A stretch of DNA of 30,900 nucleotides. Origin: Dimorphilus gyrociliatus. Lineage: Eukaryota > Annelida > Polychaeta > Dinophilidae. The stretch spans positions 101,889 through 132,788 of the forward strand of contig CAJFCJ010000061.1 of NCBI GenBank assembly GCA_904063045.1, read 5' to 3'. The notes under the pieces are model-generated. The model was given only the letters and a program-made list of their open reading frames with translations. It made no database searches and had not been told where the DNA came from. How positions within the stretch are numbered: the stretch's first letter is position 1; every line of letters begins with the position of its first letter. Position numbers and translations under genes: made by a program. Of the stretch, positions 1 to 10,098 are shown piece after piece.

Positions 1-928
1 TCGACCCAAATATCTCAATTTCGCATATAGTTATACCATTACCAGGATGTGGAATAGATTCTGTCTTGAATAGAGCTAGGTATCTACCAATTGTATATTT
101 AGGACAACGTCTAGTCATGTAATAAGTAGCATCATTTATTGTATTACATAATATTTCCGGTTGCCAGGGAGGATTTGTAAATTGATTGTTTGATATTATT
201 ATCTTTACACGACTTAGACGGACAACAGGATCTATTCTATTCACCAATGAAACAGCATATATTTCACTCTTTATTTCCAAGTCTATAGCCCACCAACTTG
301 GAACAATTGAACCTGTCCATGAACAGTGTGGAGCCTCCCATTTAGAGAAACTTTGCCCATCATTGGCACTATATTTAGTTTCGCCTGGTGATAATATATT
401 GAATTTATTCCTGTCAATATCTCGCATTGTCCATATTTCAATCTCGCATATAATTAATTTCTTATTGATTAATTCAAGTTTAACGGCTGCCAATTTTGAA
501 TATTGCGGTCCATTCAAACAATCAACAGTTAGTGATTGCATTGACCCAACTGAACCTCGATTGCACAGAGTAAAAGAGTTGATATTATTAGGGTCAGTAT
601 CATTGATACTAGTGAAAAATAAAACATTTGACATTGAATGACCTCTGGTATTTAAAATTCTGATTGTCCTTATAAAATAGCTGTTTGAAAATACAACCAT
701 CCACCATTCATTTTCCATAGGGTTAATAGTAGAGCTAAAGCATACTGCTTGATTAAAACTTCCATCCAGTGCCAATTGTTTCCTTTTCAGGTTGCCATCT
801 TCACTAGATGAATAACAAACTTGATTTAAAGCGATGTTAACAGTTTGATGTGTATCAGTTGACAAAGTAGAACCAATGTTGATTTTTAGCAGGAAAAGGA
901 TAAAGATTAAATTTGACTTTAGAATCAT
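1..928 (-). CDS. Secreted two-domain fucolectin-type (FTP/F5-8C-like) lectin, partial
   Basis: The reading frame is open from an ATG at 928 to the window edge, about 309 codons with no stop and no intron. Residues 1-20 are a hydrophobic signal peptide. Domain 1 (about residues 30-170) has the family landmarks NEWWMVVF, an IRILN strand and a closing ICEIEIW. Domain 2 (about 185-309) has PSWWAIDL, VSLVNRIDPVVRL, a GRYLALF strand and a closing ICEIEIFGS. This is the fold of eel fucolectin, tachylectin-4 and F5/8C domains. Known F-type lectins bind fucose through a His plus an RxD...R/K motif. Domain 2 has NRIDPVVR and an upstream APHC histidine, but the spacing is not exactly canonical, and domain 1 lacks the motif. 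Sugar binding is therefore plausible only for domain 2. The C-terminus lies outside the window. A plus-strand ORF across 186-641 is only a shadow of this gene. Confidence 0.85.
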   Translation of the reverse strand, partial: MILKSNLIFILFLLKINIGSTLSTDTHQTVNIALNQVCYSSSEDGNLKRKQLALDGSFNQAVCFSSTINPMENEWWMVVFSNSYFIRTIRILNTRGHSMSNVLFFTSINDTDPNNINSFTLCNRGSVGSMQSLTVDCLNGPQYSKLAAVKLELINKKLIICEIEIWTMRDIDRNKFNILSPGETKYSANDGQSFSKWEAPHCSWTGSIVPSWWAIDLEIKSEIYAVSLVNRIDPVVRLSRVKIIISNNQFTNPPWQPEILCNTINDATYYMTRRCPKYTIGRYLALFKTESIPHPGNGITICEIEIFGS

Positions 929-1697
929 TCTAACCGAGATAAAATTTGTGAGTGTTGTTTGTCAAACTAGTGAATTTTTAAGATAATTCAGCTTTTTTTG
1001 TAATTTACATTAAAATAACAATATATCTTTCATTTATAGTTCATTTCTTTCCTATACAAAAAACATAACTAAATTACTAAGAAATGTCTTTCTATTGAAT
1101 TCTCTATATAATTCAATTGCATTGTTTAATTGTTAATTTTCTAACAATTCCCTCTTTTTTCATGTAAAGATTAACCTTTTGAAATAAAAATTAATAATTC
1201 ATTAATGTTCTATGCTTAATAATATTTTGGTAGGTAAAATTGTCTATTTTTAGAATCAAAACTGGTAATTTTTTATTAACACACATGAGAAAATGCCAGG
1301 AGGGTTCATTTCTCAGGTGGATAATACACCCTGAAATATGACAAATAAGACTAAAATATCATTATTTTACAATGACCACCATATTCTCTTGATCTGTCAC
1401 CCATAGAAAATATGTGGCATTTGCCTTATCATGAATTATGGCAGAGAATTGAGAAAAATTGTTTTACAATTCAATAGAAAGAGAAAGGATAAGATGAAAA
1501 AGCTACATGAGTCTCTCGCTGACAAAGTAGGGTTACAATACTGAGAAAAAACCAGCTATAAATTAAATAAATAATAGGCTTGTTATTAATATTATTGTTC
1601 ACAACAAACATGGTCAAGGGTTATCATATTATACAACAGTGATTTAAACAACAACTTTGCGTATGTAAACTCTCAAGGATATCATATTTGATATCAT
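929..1697. other. Intergenic AT-rich region, no gene seen
   Basis: No ORF, RNA gene or repeat is supportable here. It presumably contains the promoter of the minus-strand lectin gene that starts at 928. Confidence 0.5.
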
Positions 1698-1808
1698 CGT
1701 TATCTCCAAAAATGTGATATTGTCTGATTAGATATTCTTAACAAAAATGAAGTATAAAACTGAAGCGTCCTCATACTTTCACAGATGTTCAAATTTTATA
1801 TTGCAATG
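1698..1808 (+). repeat. Direct repeat, left copy
   Basis: This segment recurs at 2569-2687 in the same orientation. Shared stretches include gtgatatt.tctgatta, atgaagtataaaact and agatgttcaaa.tttatatt. By eye the copies are roughly 80% alike. They bracket the RING-finger ORF. Confidence 0.7.
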
Positions 1809-2154
1809 GCAGCCAGAGCTTTGTGAGATCTTTTTGTTTATCTGCTTAAGTGATTTTAATTTCATATTTCATCTTTTTTTTTATAGAAATACAAATAAAT
1901 TAGAAAATTTTTCAACAAAAACTGAATTGGAAACTTTTAATAAACTAAAAACTTTTTTGCAATGCAAAATTTGTTATCATAAACTTGCTAATACAATAAC
2001 ACTGCCATGCAGTCATGTACTTTGCTGCAAAGAGTGTTTATTAGCCCTTCCAAGGCCTGAATGCCCTTCTTGTAGGGCTTTTATTAGAGGTTATTCACTA
2101 ATCAAGTCAGATTTGGATAATTTAAAATTGGATTTTGAAAATGATGAATTATGA
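1747..2154 (+). CDS. Small RING-finger protein or RING exon, IAP-type RING
   Basis: This is a 135-codon open frame. The second half is a C3HC4 RING: CKIC, then LPCSHVLCCKEC, then CPSCR, at about residues 73-105, with an acidic tail. The layout LPC.H..CC..C resembles the C-terminal RING of inhibitor-of-apoptosis and related E3 ligases, so ubiquitin-ligase activity is plausible. The first 47 codons look non-coding and lie partly in the direct repeat. A good acceptor (poly-T then TTATAG) ends at 1886, so the true exon probably begins at 1887 and its 5' partner is missing or unrecognised. This may be a retained terminal exon of a broken gene rather than a complete one. Confidence 0.5.
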   Translation: MKYKTEASSYFHRCSNFILQWQPELCEIFLFICLSDFNFIFHLFFYRNTNKLENFSTKTELETFNKLKTFLQCKICYHKLANTITLPCSHVLCCKECLLALPRPECPSCRAFIRGYSLIKSDLDNLKLDFENDEL

Positions 2155-2210
2155 TAGAGAGAATTTGATAATTTTGGCAAACTGGAATGAAAGAAAAGCC
2201 TTTTAGTACT

Positions 2211-2441
2211 GTACAGCTTTGGATATATTTAACATGCTTGAACTCTATTATTTTATGCAACTTATACATTTACCTCTTAAAACCTATGAAAGAAAATGCT
2301 ATAACATTGACCAAACACATGTCTGATTGGACAGCTTGAAGGTTCATCCTTAATTACCAGTTAAGGTTTGGCCAAGTTATAATTGAATTAACCTTCCTAA
2401 ATGTTGAACTTTGTAACATCCTGTTACTGAACATAAATATG
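2211..2441 (+). repeat. Inverted dispersed repeat, arm 1
   Basis: This is the reverse complement of 4099-4365. Shared stretches are acatgcttgaactctatta, gaaaatgctataacattg, aaggtttggccaagttat and aattaaccttcctaaatgtt. It looks like two copies of one unidentified interspersed element in opposite orientation. No coding capacity is evident. Confidence 0.8.
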
Positions 2442-2568
2442 GTACAACATTGGCCAACACAGGTTTTGGGAGAACATTTTTCAGCTAAATCCTTTAGAGC
2501 CTTAAAAATTTAACATAATCACATATCAGTAAATATATTTATGAAATATAACCTTTGCAGGTTGCTTT

Positions 2569-2687
2569 TAGCATCATTATCTCCAAGTGTGATATTATCT
2601 GATTAAATATTCTTAAAAAAATGAAGTATAAAACTTCCTAAATAGACTTTACAATTTCATAGATGTTCAAATGTTATATTTCAATGG
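2569..2687 (+). repeat. Direct repeat, right copy
   Basis: Second copy of the 1698-1808 repeat, about 760 bp downstream of the first. Its atgaagtataaaact runs into stop codons, so it does not code. Confidence 0.7.
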
Positions 2688-2788
2688 TGAAAAATTTTTT
2701 TAAACGTACCTGGAGTTTTAGACTTTGCACTGAATTGCAATTAGTTTCCTAAAAAATTTTGATATTGTATTGTGTTCATTTTAATTAT

Positions 2789-2866
2789 GGAGAAAACATT
2801 CACTGGAGAAAATGTACGCTGATTGGAGAAAACGTCCACTGGTTGGAAAAAATGTCCACTATGTGA
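2789..2866. repeat. Array of four about 19-bp units, MULE-terminus-like
   Basis: Four consecutive units of the form ggagaaaacgtccactgg are spaced about 16-20 bp apart. They match in layout and core (gaaaacgtccac) the subterminal array of the MULE at 5030-5100. This is probably the terminus of a degraded MULE relative. Confidence 0.55.
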
Positions 2867-3078
2867 AAAAAATATTTAAAAACACTTTTTAAAATTTATA
2901 TTTTTATTGATTTTGAGACGTATCCAATACATTTCCATAATGCAATCACTTTTGGCAGCCATTTTTAAATCCAGACAGGAAACAGTTCTAGGATCTTATA
3001 TGTTTTTCATGGAAAGTGAATATTGTGCACTTTTCATCTACAATCTTTCAGAATTTTTGGCAGTTTGAAATATATATG

Positions 3079-3470
3079 GTCGACAAAAAAACCCGGACAC
3101 CATAAATTTTGATAGGTCAAACACTATAAATCTTTTCCACTAGCAAAAAAGATTTTTTTTTTATTTTTCAGGTATAAAATATTATTTAAAGTTGAATATA
3201 CACATGAGTTTCTTTTAAATATCATTTATATGAGTTTTTACATAAGTGCTTTTGTTTTCTTATTATTCATTTTTTGATGATTTTTTTCTTATTTGGCCAT
3301 GAGACATTATTACTCGGACAATGGTTTTCTCCTACAGTTCATCTCCAGATTGAAATTGTGCCCCATCGTACACTAAATTTTTTGGCAGGTGCCACATATT
3401 TTCTATAGGGCTAAGGTCAGGGCTCTTTGCTGGCCAATCAATTGAATTTATACCATTCATTCTAAAGGCC
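3079..3470 (-). mobile_element. Tc1/mariner transposon remnant
   Basis: Reading the minus strand from 3470, a frame contains DWPAKSPDLSPIENMW, the hallmark of Tc1/mariner transposases around the third catalytic acidic residue. The frame runs on for about 20 residues and then meets a TAG. At 3079-3110 the sequence gtcgacaaaaaaacccggac resembles a Tc1-type terminal repeat. Only the 3' end of the element remains: the DDE core upstream of this motif is gone and the frame is broken, so it is inactive. Confidence 0.75.
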
Positions 3471-3477
3471 CTCCTTG

Positions 3478-3597
3478 TTGATGAACTGAGAATGAGGTTA
3501 AATTGATTGCAGTTTATGAGAAATTATTGTCAGAGAAAAGGGTTTACAAACATCAAAAGAAAAGGTATATTGACATACACAAAAACATCCATTGATT
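3478..3597 (+). pseudogene. MULE transposase C-terminal fragment
   Basis: After one frame change near 3510, the plus strand encodes LIAVYEKLLSEK followed by a Lys-rich tail and a stop. This matches LISVYEKLLSEK in the MULE at 5276-5764, and the preceding DEL motif is present in another frame. It abuts the Tc1 remnant, so the two elements are probably nested. Confidence 0.7.
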
Positions 3598-4098
3598 TAT
3601 TAATGCAGACATCTCATATCTACTCTCCAGAATAAATATCATTTATTAACCAGTCTTGTTCTTTAGTATAATATTTAGTGCTTGTTTTTCTTTTCAAATA
3701 CATATCTTTCAGTTCATATTCAACTTCATATTATACTGCTCTTGCTGGCAAAATCTATGCGTTTGCAAGTGATAACAATACTGGTTCTACTCGAACCTTT
3801 AAACAAATGTTTAAATTAAAACGGTTTATTCGCAATAATAATACTTAAGCAAGTAACAATATGAGAGTTCAATAGCAGAGTAGATAGTTCGTAAAAGCAG
3901 GTTGCCAAATTACCAAACTGTCTTCCAATGTTGAGGAGTAGATGGATGGTTCCAGTGGAGGTTGTTTCCAGATGATTTTCCCAGGTCCTTGGGTCCAGAT
4001 GGAAGCTGCAGGCCAAATGAGAATAGTGAGGATTTATATACTTTGAGGTTTGCCTCTGACATCCAATCATCACTTTACAGTTGCCAAAATGTGTAGTT
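3598..4098. other. Region without a recognisable gene
   Basis: A minus ORF at 3816-4073 has no domain or codon signal that I can support. Part of 3890-3980 (ttgccaaattaccaaac, then ccaatgttg) weakly resembles 16125-16160, which also follows a MULE fragment. It may be the 3' tail of the same element family. Confidence 0.35.
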
Positions 4099-4365
4099 CA
4101 TATTTATGTTTAGTAAGAGGATGTTACAAGGTTGAACATTTAGGAAGGTTAATTGAATTATAACTTGGCCACACCCTAGGCAAGTTAATTAAATTATAAC
4201 TTGGCCAAACCTTTATTGATAATTAAAGATGAGCCTTCAAGCTGACTAATCAGACTTATGTTTGGCCAATGTTATAGCATTTTCTTGTGTAGGTTTTAAG
4301 ATGTACATGTATAAGTTGCATCAAATAATAGAGTTCAAGCATGTAAAATATAACCAAAGTTGTAC
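4099..4365 (-). repeat. Inverted dispersed repeat, arm 2
   Basis: Reverse complement of 2211-2441. This copy carries an extra internal duplication of the ttaattgaattataacttgg block at about 4145-4205, which accounts for its greater length. Confidence 0.8.
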
Positions 4366-4459
4366 AATATCTAGAGTATCTAACCAAAATATAACATATA
4401 TATACCTTTGTAACCAAACCATTTTAGGAAAAATCCATAAATATACTAAAGAAGAAAAG

Positions 4460-4543
4460 GGTGCCAATGTACCCGCTTTGGGTACATTTGCACTCTGGTA
4501 CATTTGCACCCAGGTACATTCGCACCCAGGTACATTCGCACCT
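4460..4543. repeat. Four tandem 16-mers with an inverted leading copy
   Basis: Units at 4481, 4497, 4513 and 4529 have the consensus ggtacattygcaccca. At 4460-4474 the same motif appears inverted (ggtgccaatgtaccc). The block therefore reads as a miniature inverted-repeat terminus with an internal tandem array. The ORFs that cross it on both strands are by-products of the repeat. Confidence 0.8.
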
Positions 4544-4684
4544 AACCCTGTTTTCTTGACTGTTGGACTTGTCATATTGAAATTGTTACATCTTATGCAA
4601 CTCTCCAACCTGAGAAATTCAACTATTATTTAGAAGAAAAAAACAATAAAAAACATAACCATATTTACAACTGTGTCTTAAAAT

Positions 4685-5029
4685 GTTACTTTTGTTTTTG
4701 TGAACATTGAAATTTGTGAACTATCAACCCTTTCAAGAGTATATAAACACCACAAAATTAACAGTTGACAGTTCAGTTTTCTAACCATCAGCTGGTTGTT
4801 TACACTAGCTTGTTTAGAACTAGAAACTCATTTTATTCAATACATATTCTTTGGCCGATATTGGTGTTTTGTTGATTAATTTTGATAGAAATTACATTTG
4901 TTAGATTATTTGTGGACGATTTTGAAAGGTTCTGTTTGTGTGAGTACTATGGCAAATCGGTAAATGATTGGAAAGGACAATTACAGCTATGACAAACCAG
5001 AAATTCCTACAATTACAATACAACAAAGT
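4685..5029 (+). repeat. LTR-like interspersed element, copy A
   Basis: It begins TGTTAC, carries a TATA-type box (agtatataaacacc, about 4738) and ends in gaaattcctacaattacaat followed by acaacaaagt. The second copy at 19293-19545 shares the start, the TATA box and the end; a partial third copy lies at about 30640-30730. The architecture suggests a solo LTR or promoter-bearing repeat, but no matching internal retroelement region is present. The last nine bases are the target site of the MULE that follows. Confidence 0.5.
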
Positions 5030-7570
5030 GGGGGTGACAGAAAACGTCCACAATTGGCAGAAACATCCACAGATGGACAGAAAACATCCACAAATGAAGA
5101 GTAAATGTGCACATAGTATTAAAAAAATAATTAAATAAGAAAAGAGACGATGAAATGAATTAATATATTTTTCTTAATTGATTAAATACTAATGATCTGA
5201 GAAAATGAAAACTATGAAATTGCAAGTAAAAAAGTTTATTTAAGAACATAATTTTTCAAATGACTTGAACATTTTTCATATTTTTAATACTGTTGAATTA
5301 ATACTATATTTAATAATATAAAGCAGAACACATCTCAACAAGTTAACTTGCTGTGATGTCACCAACTTTAAAGTTTTCCCAAATGGAAAACAGTTCCTTT
5401 TGAATTTCTGTGTAGACTTTTTTTGCATTCTCAATATCTTCTTCTCACTTAATAATTTTTCATATACAGAAATTAACTCAGCCTCTCTCTTTAGTTCATC
5501 AATAATTGTGTAAAATGATGAGTTTATTCCCATGTTTTTATTGAGTCTATTATGGAATCCTTCCAAGTCATTATTTGTGTGGATTGATTGGTTAAACACA
5601 GACCAAGTTTCTGGAGGCCAAAAGCTATTTTTTATCCAATTATCCTCCACATATTCTAATAAATCTCCAAGCTTATTTCTTTCAGCCAGCTCACTTTTTA
5701 TTTTGTAGAATTGGTTTGCAATCAAAGAATGAGGGAGGTAGGGCAAAGCCATAATCATTTTCATTGATTGCCATTCTCCTACTCTCTTTTTAAATTCTGG
5801 GCTGTAACCCAGATCCTAAAAGTAGTATAATAGACTTAGATTAAATTTTTACATTTATTAGTATTATTTCTAACCTGAATTTTTCTAAAAATGCCTTGTG
5901 ACCAATGAAAAGAACAACCAACCATTGTAACATCTGGCCATGTATCTCTGATACTTTTCCAAATGGCCTTCTCATAGTCCAAAACAATTTTTGAACAGAG
6001 ATGTCACCAGTTAATTCATTTACAGCCTAAATACACAAACTATCATTGATTTAAGTATTTAAAAATATCACTTACCTTGAAAAGTAATTTATAAGCTTTT
6101 TTCTTTTTTGAAGTTAAGAATGAAAAAAGCAATGGCACCTGCTTCAACTCTTCATTTTTCCTTAAGAATCCATGGAATGAGAACATTTGGAGAAATGGAT
6201 CCTTGGCAATTTTAAAAGTACCATCCACATACCATATTTTAGCCCTACACAAAAGATTTAACTGATGGTCAGTTGCAAATACTAGTATTCTTTGATTGTT
6301 TAAATAAATATTTTTCTTTAGAAATCCCAATTGTATAAAAGTCAAATCAAGTTGAAAGTTGACATCATCAGGCTCAGCTGGTTTATTTTTGGCTACTTCT
6401 TTGCAGTTGTGTAAATTCCCATATGGATATTTTAAAAGAGTTTTCTTCTGCAATCCTTTTTCCAGATGATTTATTATCACTAAGGCACTTCTCTCTGATA
6501 TCTTTTCTAATTATAATCTGCTTTTCTACATTTTTCAAAGGTGAATGATTGTGTTTCATTTTACCAATTACAAAATCACTTCCTTTTTGGTTAATACTTG
6601 CAGAACACTTTCTATTTTTGTTACAAACTGAGCAAGTCCAAATTGTAGCTGTTTTTCTTTTCATTTTTATGTTAAAAGTATATCCTTTGTGGATGAGAAG
6701 ATCTTTTCCTTTTTGATTGCCATTTGGTAAAATTTTGAAATGTAAATCATCAGTGCAATAATCTCTTTGACTAGTATGACTTTCAAATGAATTCTCTTGA
6801 AAATCTTGAACTTCTGTAGTTGATGTATCCATTGTGGTTACTTCAATTTCATTGTTGTGTGTAATTTCATTGTCATTAATCACATTTCCAGTTTCCAATG
6901 GACAGTCAACAAAACTCTCTGAACTACTAAAAGAGAAAGACAACCTCAGCTCTTCTGTAGGTTCACTGAATTTCTTTTCTTTTCTTATTATGAATTCTTG
7001 TTAGCAACACAATACAGTTTCTGTTTGATATTTGATAACACATCAAACATAATGGCGAAGTGCTGGTTGCATCAGAAAAAAAAAATTAATAACTGACAAA
7101 ATCAAACTTTGGATATTTCATACCTTGAAAACACTTAATATGACAGTTTTTAAATCAAAGACAACATATGCCTTTGATTTGGTTTTCAATGAATTCATCT
7201 TGACAAATATAACATGTATTATCCATGTTTTTAAACTTGGGATAGTTTTCTAGAAAACTTGGAAAATAATTTATATTAACAAAATACCAGAAATTAGCAA
7301 TTATCTATAGTATATACATTATTCAATAAGAGAAATCAAACAGTCACTTTTGTAAATATTTTGTTTTTTTGTGTGCATTTTCTGTCCCTTTATGGACATT
7401 TTCTGTCTTTTAAGTTTAACTATCAAAGTCACCTTTTTTTGAAAATATAACTAATTATGCATATAAAATTAACACTTTTCTATAAAGTTTTCTAAAGAAA
7501 AAGGTTTTTTTTTTGTTTTTTCACCTATTTTTTCATTGTTTTAATTTTGTGGACGTTTTCTGTCTGAACC
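5030..7570 (-). mobile_element. FLYWCH-MULE DNA transposon, near full length, with 9-bp target duplications
   Basis: The ends are inverted: gacagaaaacgtccacaa near 5036, and its complement ttgtggacgttttctgtc ending near 7564. The element is flanked by the perfect direct repeat CAACAAAGT at 5021-5029 and 7571-7579, matching the 8-10 bp duplications known for Mutator-like elements. Inside each terminus the core motif recurs: cagaaacatccacag and acagaaaacatccacaa on the left, tggacattttctgtc on the right. The transposase gene on the minus strand fills the centre. The perfect target duplication suggests a fairly recent insertion. Confidence 0.88.
5276..6943 (-). pseudogene. MULE transposase with FLYWCH zinc finger, frameshifted
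   Basis: The start codon is at 6943. An acidic N-terminal region is followed by a FLYWCH-type finger (about residues 75-135; landmarks GYTF, WTCSVC, CSASI, KHNHSP). The MULE catalytic region follows: WYVDGTFK with the first catalytic Asp, then DYEKAIW, GCSFHWSQGIFRKIQ and near the end NNDLEGFHNRLN. Two short introns with canonical ends fit the protein: about 6009-6067 (59 nt) after LLFK, and about 5816-5876 after RKIQ. The frame breaks at about 6440-6480, and again near 5980, where a poly-A run one base short separates the upstream frame from KIVLDYEKA. This copy therefore probably makes no intact transposase. Confidence 0.82.
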
Positions 7571-7870
7571 CAACAAAGTACATAGATATTTGTGCAAATG
7601 CAGTATGATTACATCAGCTTTTGAGAATTCATACATAAGAAAAAAAACTTGAAATGTTATGCCTTTTATCAGAAGTATATTATGATAAAACCATTGAATT
7701 ACAAAAAAATTGTTCCCAGAAGCTAAAATCATTTATTATCAACTCTCAACAGTGATATCAGTAAGGTTTTTATTATTATTTGAAGTTATTCTGGCGCCAG
7801 AATAGCGATTAGTTTAGTATAATTATCACCTAAACAATAGAGATTGACCAGCAGTGTCTTTTGAACATTT
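7571..7870. other. Intergenic; distal LTR-like flank and GGCGCC palindrome
   Basis: 7571-7579 is the right copy of the MULE target duplication. No convincing gene is present. The minus ORF spanning 7541-7732 crosses the transposon border and is not credible. Confidence 0.5.
7787..7804. promoter_or_regulatory. 18-bp perfect palindrome centred on GGCGCC
   Basis: tattctggcgccagaata is identical to its reverse complement and is GC-rich at its centre in very AT-rich surroundings. A second palindrome with the same centre lies at 10781-10800, on the other side of the FTP lectin gene. Such sites often bind dimeric factors; function here is unknown. Confidence 0.5.
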
Positions 7871-8255
7871 TCTGCAAAATACATTTTTAGAGATTAAAAA
7901 ACAAAGTATAAAAATATTGACTACCAAAGAGGAACTGCAATATTTACAAGTCAACATCATAGGTCAAATAAACCAAAAGAATCATATCTATTTTTTAAAT
8001 GTGTAACAAAGTGCATCAATTCTTTACTAAGACCTTAAAAAACACTGTAATTATTGATAAAATATTTTGCCAAAATTATAAACAGTCAATCAAAGACTAG
8101 TCCAATTTCACACTCCCTAAAAACCCATAAGCCAGAAAAGAGTATGTGTTTTGTGTATTGTGTTTAAAAAAAATAATGTCAGATTTTAGAGGAAATTTTT
8201 TTGCAATTGTGAAATGAGAATGACATAAGAATGATTTTAAAATTTTTGCACTTAC

Positions 8256-10098
8256 TTGTTTCTTCATAAATATCAATTTCAGTTATACATTGACTGCCCA
8301 AAGATTCAATACTTATAGATTTAATGTTATCTTGCTGTATTTCTTTACAGATTGTTTGTTCAAAGAGAAAATTTCCATGAATTTGAACAGATTTTATAGT
8401 ATCATGCACATCTTTAAGGTTTAGAATATAACCTCCAGTTTGTTGAGAAAGGTGAAGAGCTTTTTAAAATGGAAATATTTCAATTTTTTCTTAATTCAAA
8501 AAAAGAAAAAAAACTTTACATGTTAAACAAAAAGTATGCAAATTAATTTGACTTTCAAATATTATTTCACAAAAATCATTAGATCCTTGAACTATTTTTT
8601 GATTTGAATCTTCTGTATAGTAGACGCTATCAGTTAAAAAATTTTTCATATCTATCCCATTATGTATTATTGATGATATATCATTTAATTTAATTCTACC
8701 AGTTTTCCCCATAGTTGGAATCTTTGTACCATAAATAAACAATTCAGATATTTCAAAGTAGTACATAGCCCTATTGTTACTTTCATCAATAATGTTTATT
8801 AATAAATACTGTCCAGTTAAGTTAGGTGGACATTTGAATATATGAGCTTTTCCAGTATGGAATGTAGATTGCAGTTTGTTATAGTCAGTAACACAATATT
8901 TATTTAAACTTGAATTTATTGTTTGGGGAAAGTCATTGACTGATATAAATATATTCGCAAATTGAGATGAATAATCTGTTTATAAGAGAAAATAGTTTTT
9001 TATATATATATATAAATTGACCTTGACCTTTAATAACCTGTTTTTGTTCCAACAACAATTAGAAAATTAATTGAGTAGGTATCTTTTAAATCTAAACGCA
9101 AAAATGGATTCTTGATTAAATCCTCTTTGGATCTTGATTGAAAATTTGTATAAAAAGCATTGTCTATTAAATGAGAAATGAGAAAATTAGTTTGCCTTGG
9201 TTTCCCACCAAAATATTCAAAATTGGTAAAATTAATAAGCTGGTAATCTGTATGAAATATTAAAATATTTAATAATTTCTAAATTGATTAATTGATTTTT
9301 AACATTTTGTCAGAAATATTAATCAAATAATTTAAATCTTTAGGATAAAGAAAAAATTCAATGCTTAGATTTGAAATATATATTTCTAACAATTTGTCAA
9401 AAAATCTTTAATTTTTTTTTTTTTTTACTTCTCTCTCTAATAAAATCTCCATAGATTAAAATATGACAAATTTGTAAATACTTTTTATTTATTAGTCTTC
9501 TTATTGTAACAAATGATCCAATAGAATTAGGATTACAAGGAAATTCATCGTAACTCGACAAATTTGTCGATGTAGCAAGTTTTACTATACCACTTACAAA
9601 ATAGCACAATGTACTATTTATGCTATTTGGCATATCGCCAACAAATATATCCAACTTTTTTTGCATATTGCCTAAAATAATTTATAAATATGCAAATGAA
9701 GCAAGATTTTAAAAAAAACCTAAAAATACCATAAGAATCTCCTCTATTTAGAATCGATACCGTCGTTACTAGATAAATTTTTTCAATATCAATAGAAATC
9801 CATGGTTCAACTTCGTATGCCGCATTCGATGAACATTGAAAAGGAGTTGATAGGTGAAGGAACTCAATTATATCATCAATTGCTTTACTTGCATATAAAT
9901 TAGTATCAACACCATTATTCAAGTTATAAATATGCAAAGAACTCTGATAAGCATGTTTATTTCTTGCTAAATTGAAATTTGATTCCGACTCTGATAGTTT
10001 TCCATTTAGAAAAACTTAAAATAAGGGGAGAAAATGATACTTTTGATAGAAAATGAGATTATCTTACCTAGAAGAGTTATAAATGTTAATGTCTTCAT
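8256..10098 (-). CDS. Secreted three-domain fucolectin-type (FTP) lectin, six exons traced
   Basis: Exons (minus strand) run 10098-10068, 10014-9730, 9671-9429, 9247-9038, 8975-8520 and 8459-8256. All junctions are GT-AG and all keep phase 1. The introns are 53, 58, 181, 62 and 60 nt. This gives 476 codons with a signal peptide in exon 1 and the start of exon 2. Domain 1 (about residues 24-185) shows VEPWISIDIEKIYLVTTV, NRGDS and a closing LQICHILIYG. Domain 2 (about 190-340) has a matching core and ends YYFEISELFIYG. Domain 3 (about 345-476) ends QCITEIDIYE. The fucose-binding RxD...R/K triad is incomplete in domain 1 and not obvious in the others. The 3' end is unresolved: after a strong donor (gtaagt) at 8255 a last exon is needed, and the acceptor at 7872 giving 13 more codons to a TAG at 7831 is only one option. 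Confidence 0.85.

Noticed and set aside
186-641. Plus-strand 151-codon ORF
   Set aside because: Antisense shadow of the minus-strand FTP lectin, which has signal peptide and domain motifs.
4262-4633. Overlapping ORFs on both strands
   Set aside because: They run through the dispersed repeat and the 16-bp tandem array; no domain or codon signal.
7541-7732. Minus ORF of 63 codons
   Set aside because: Crosses the MULE right border and target duplication, so it cannot be an old gene.
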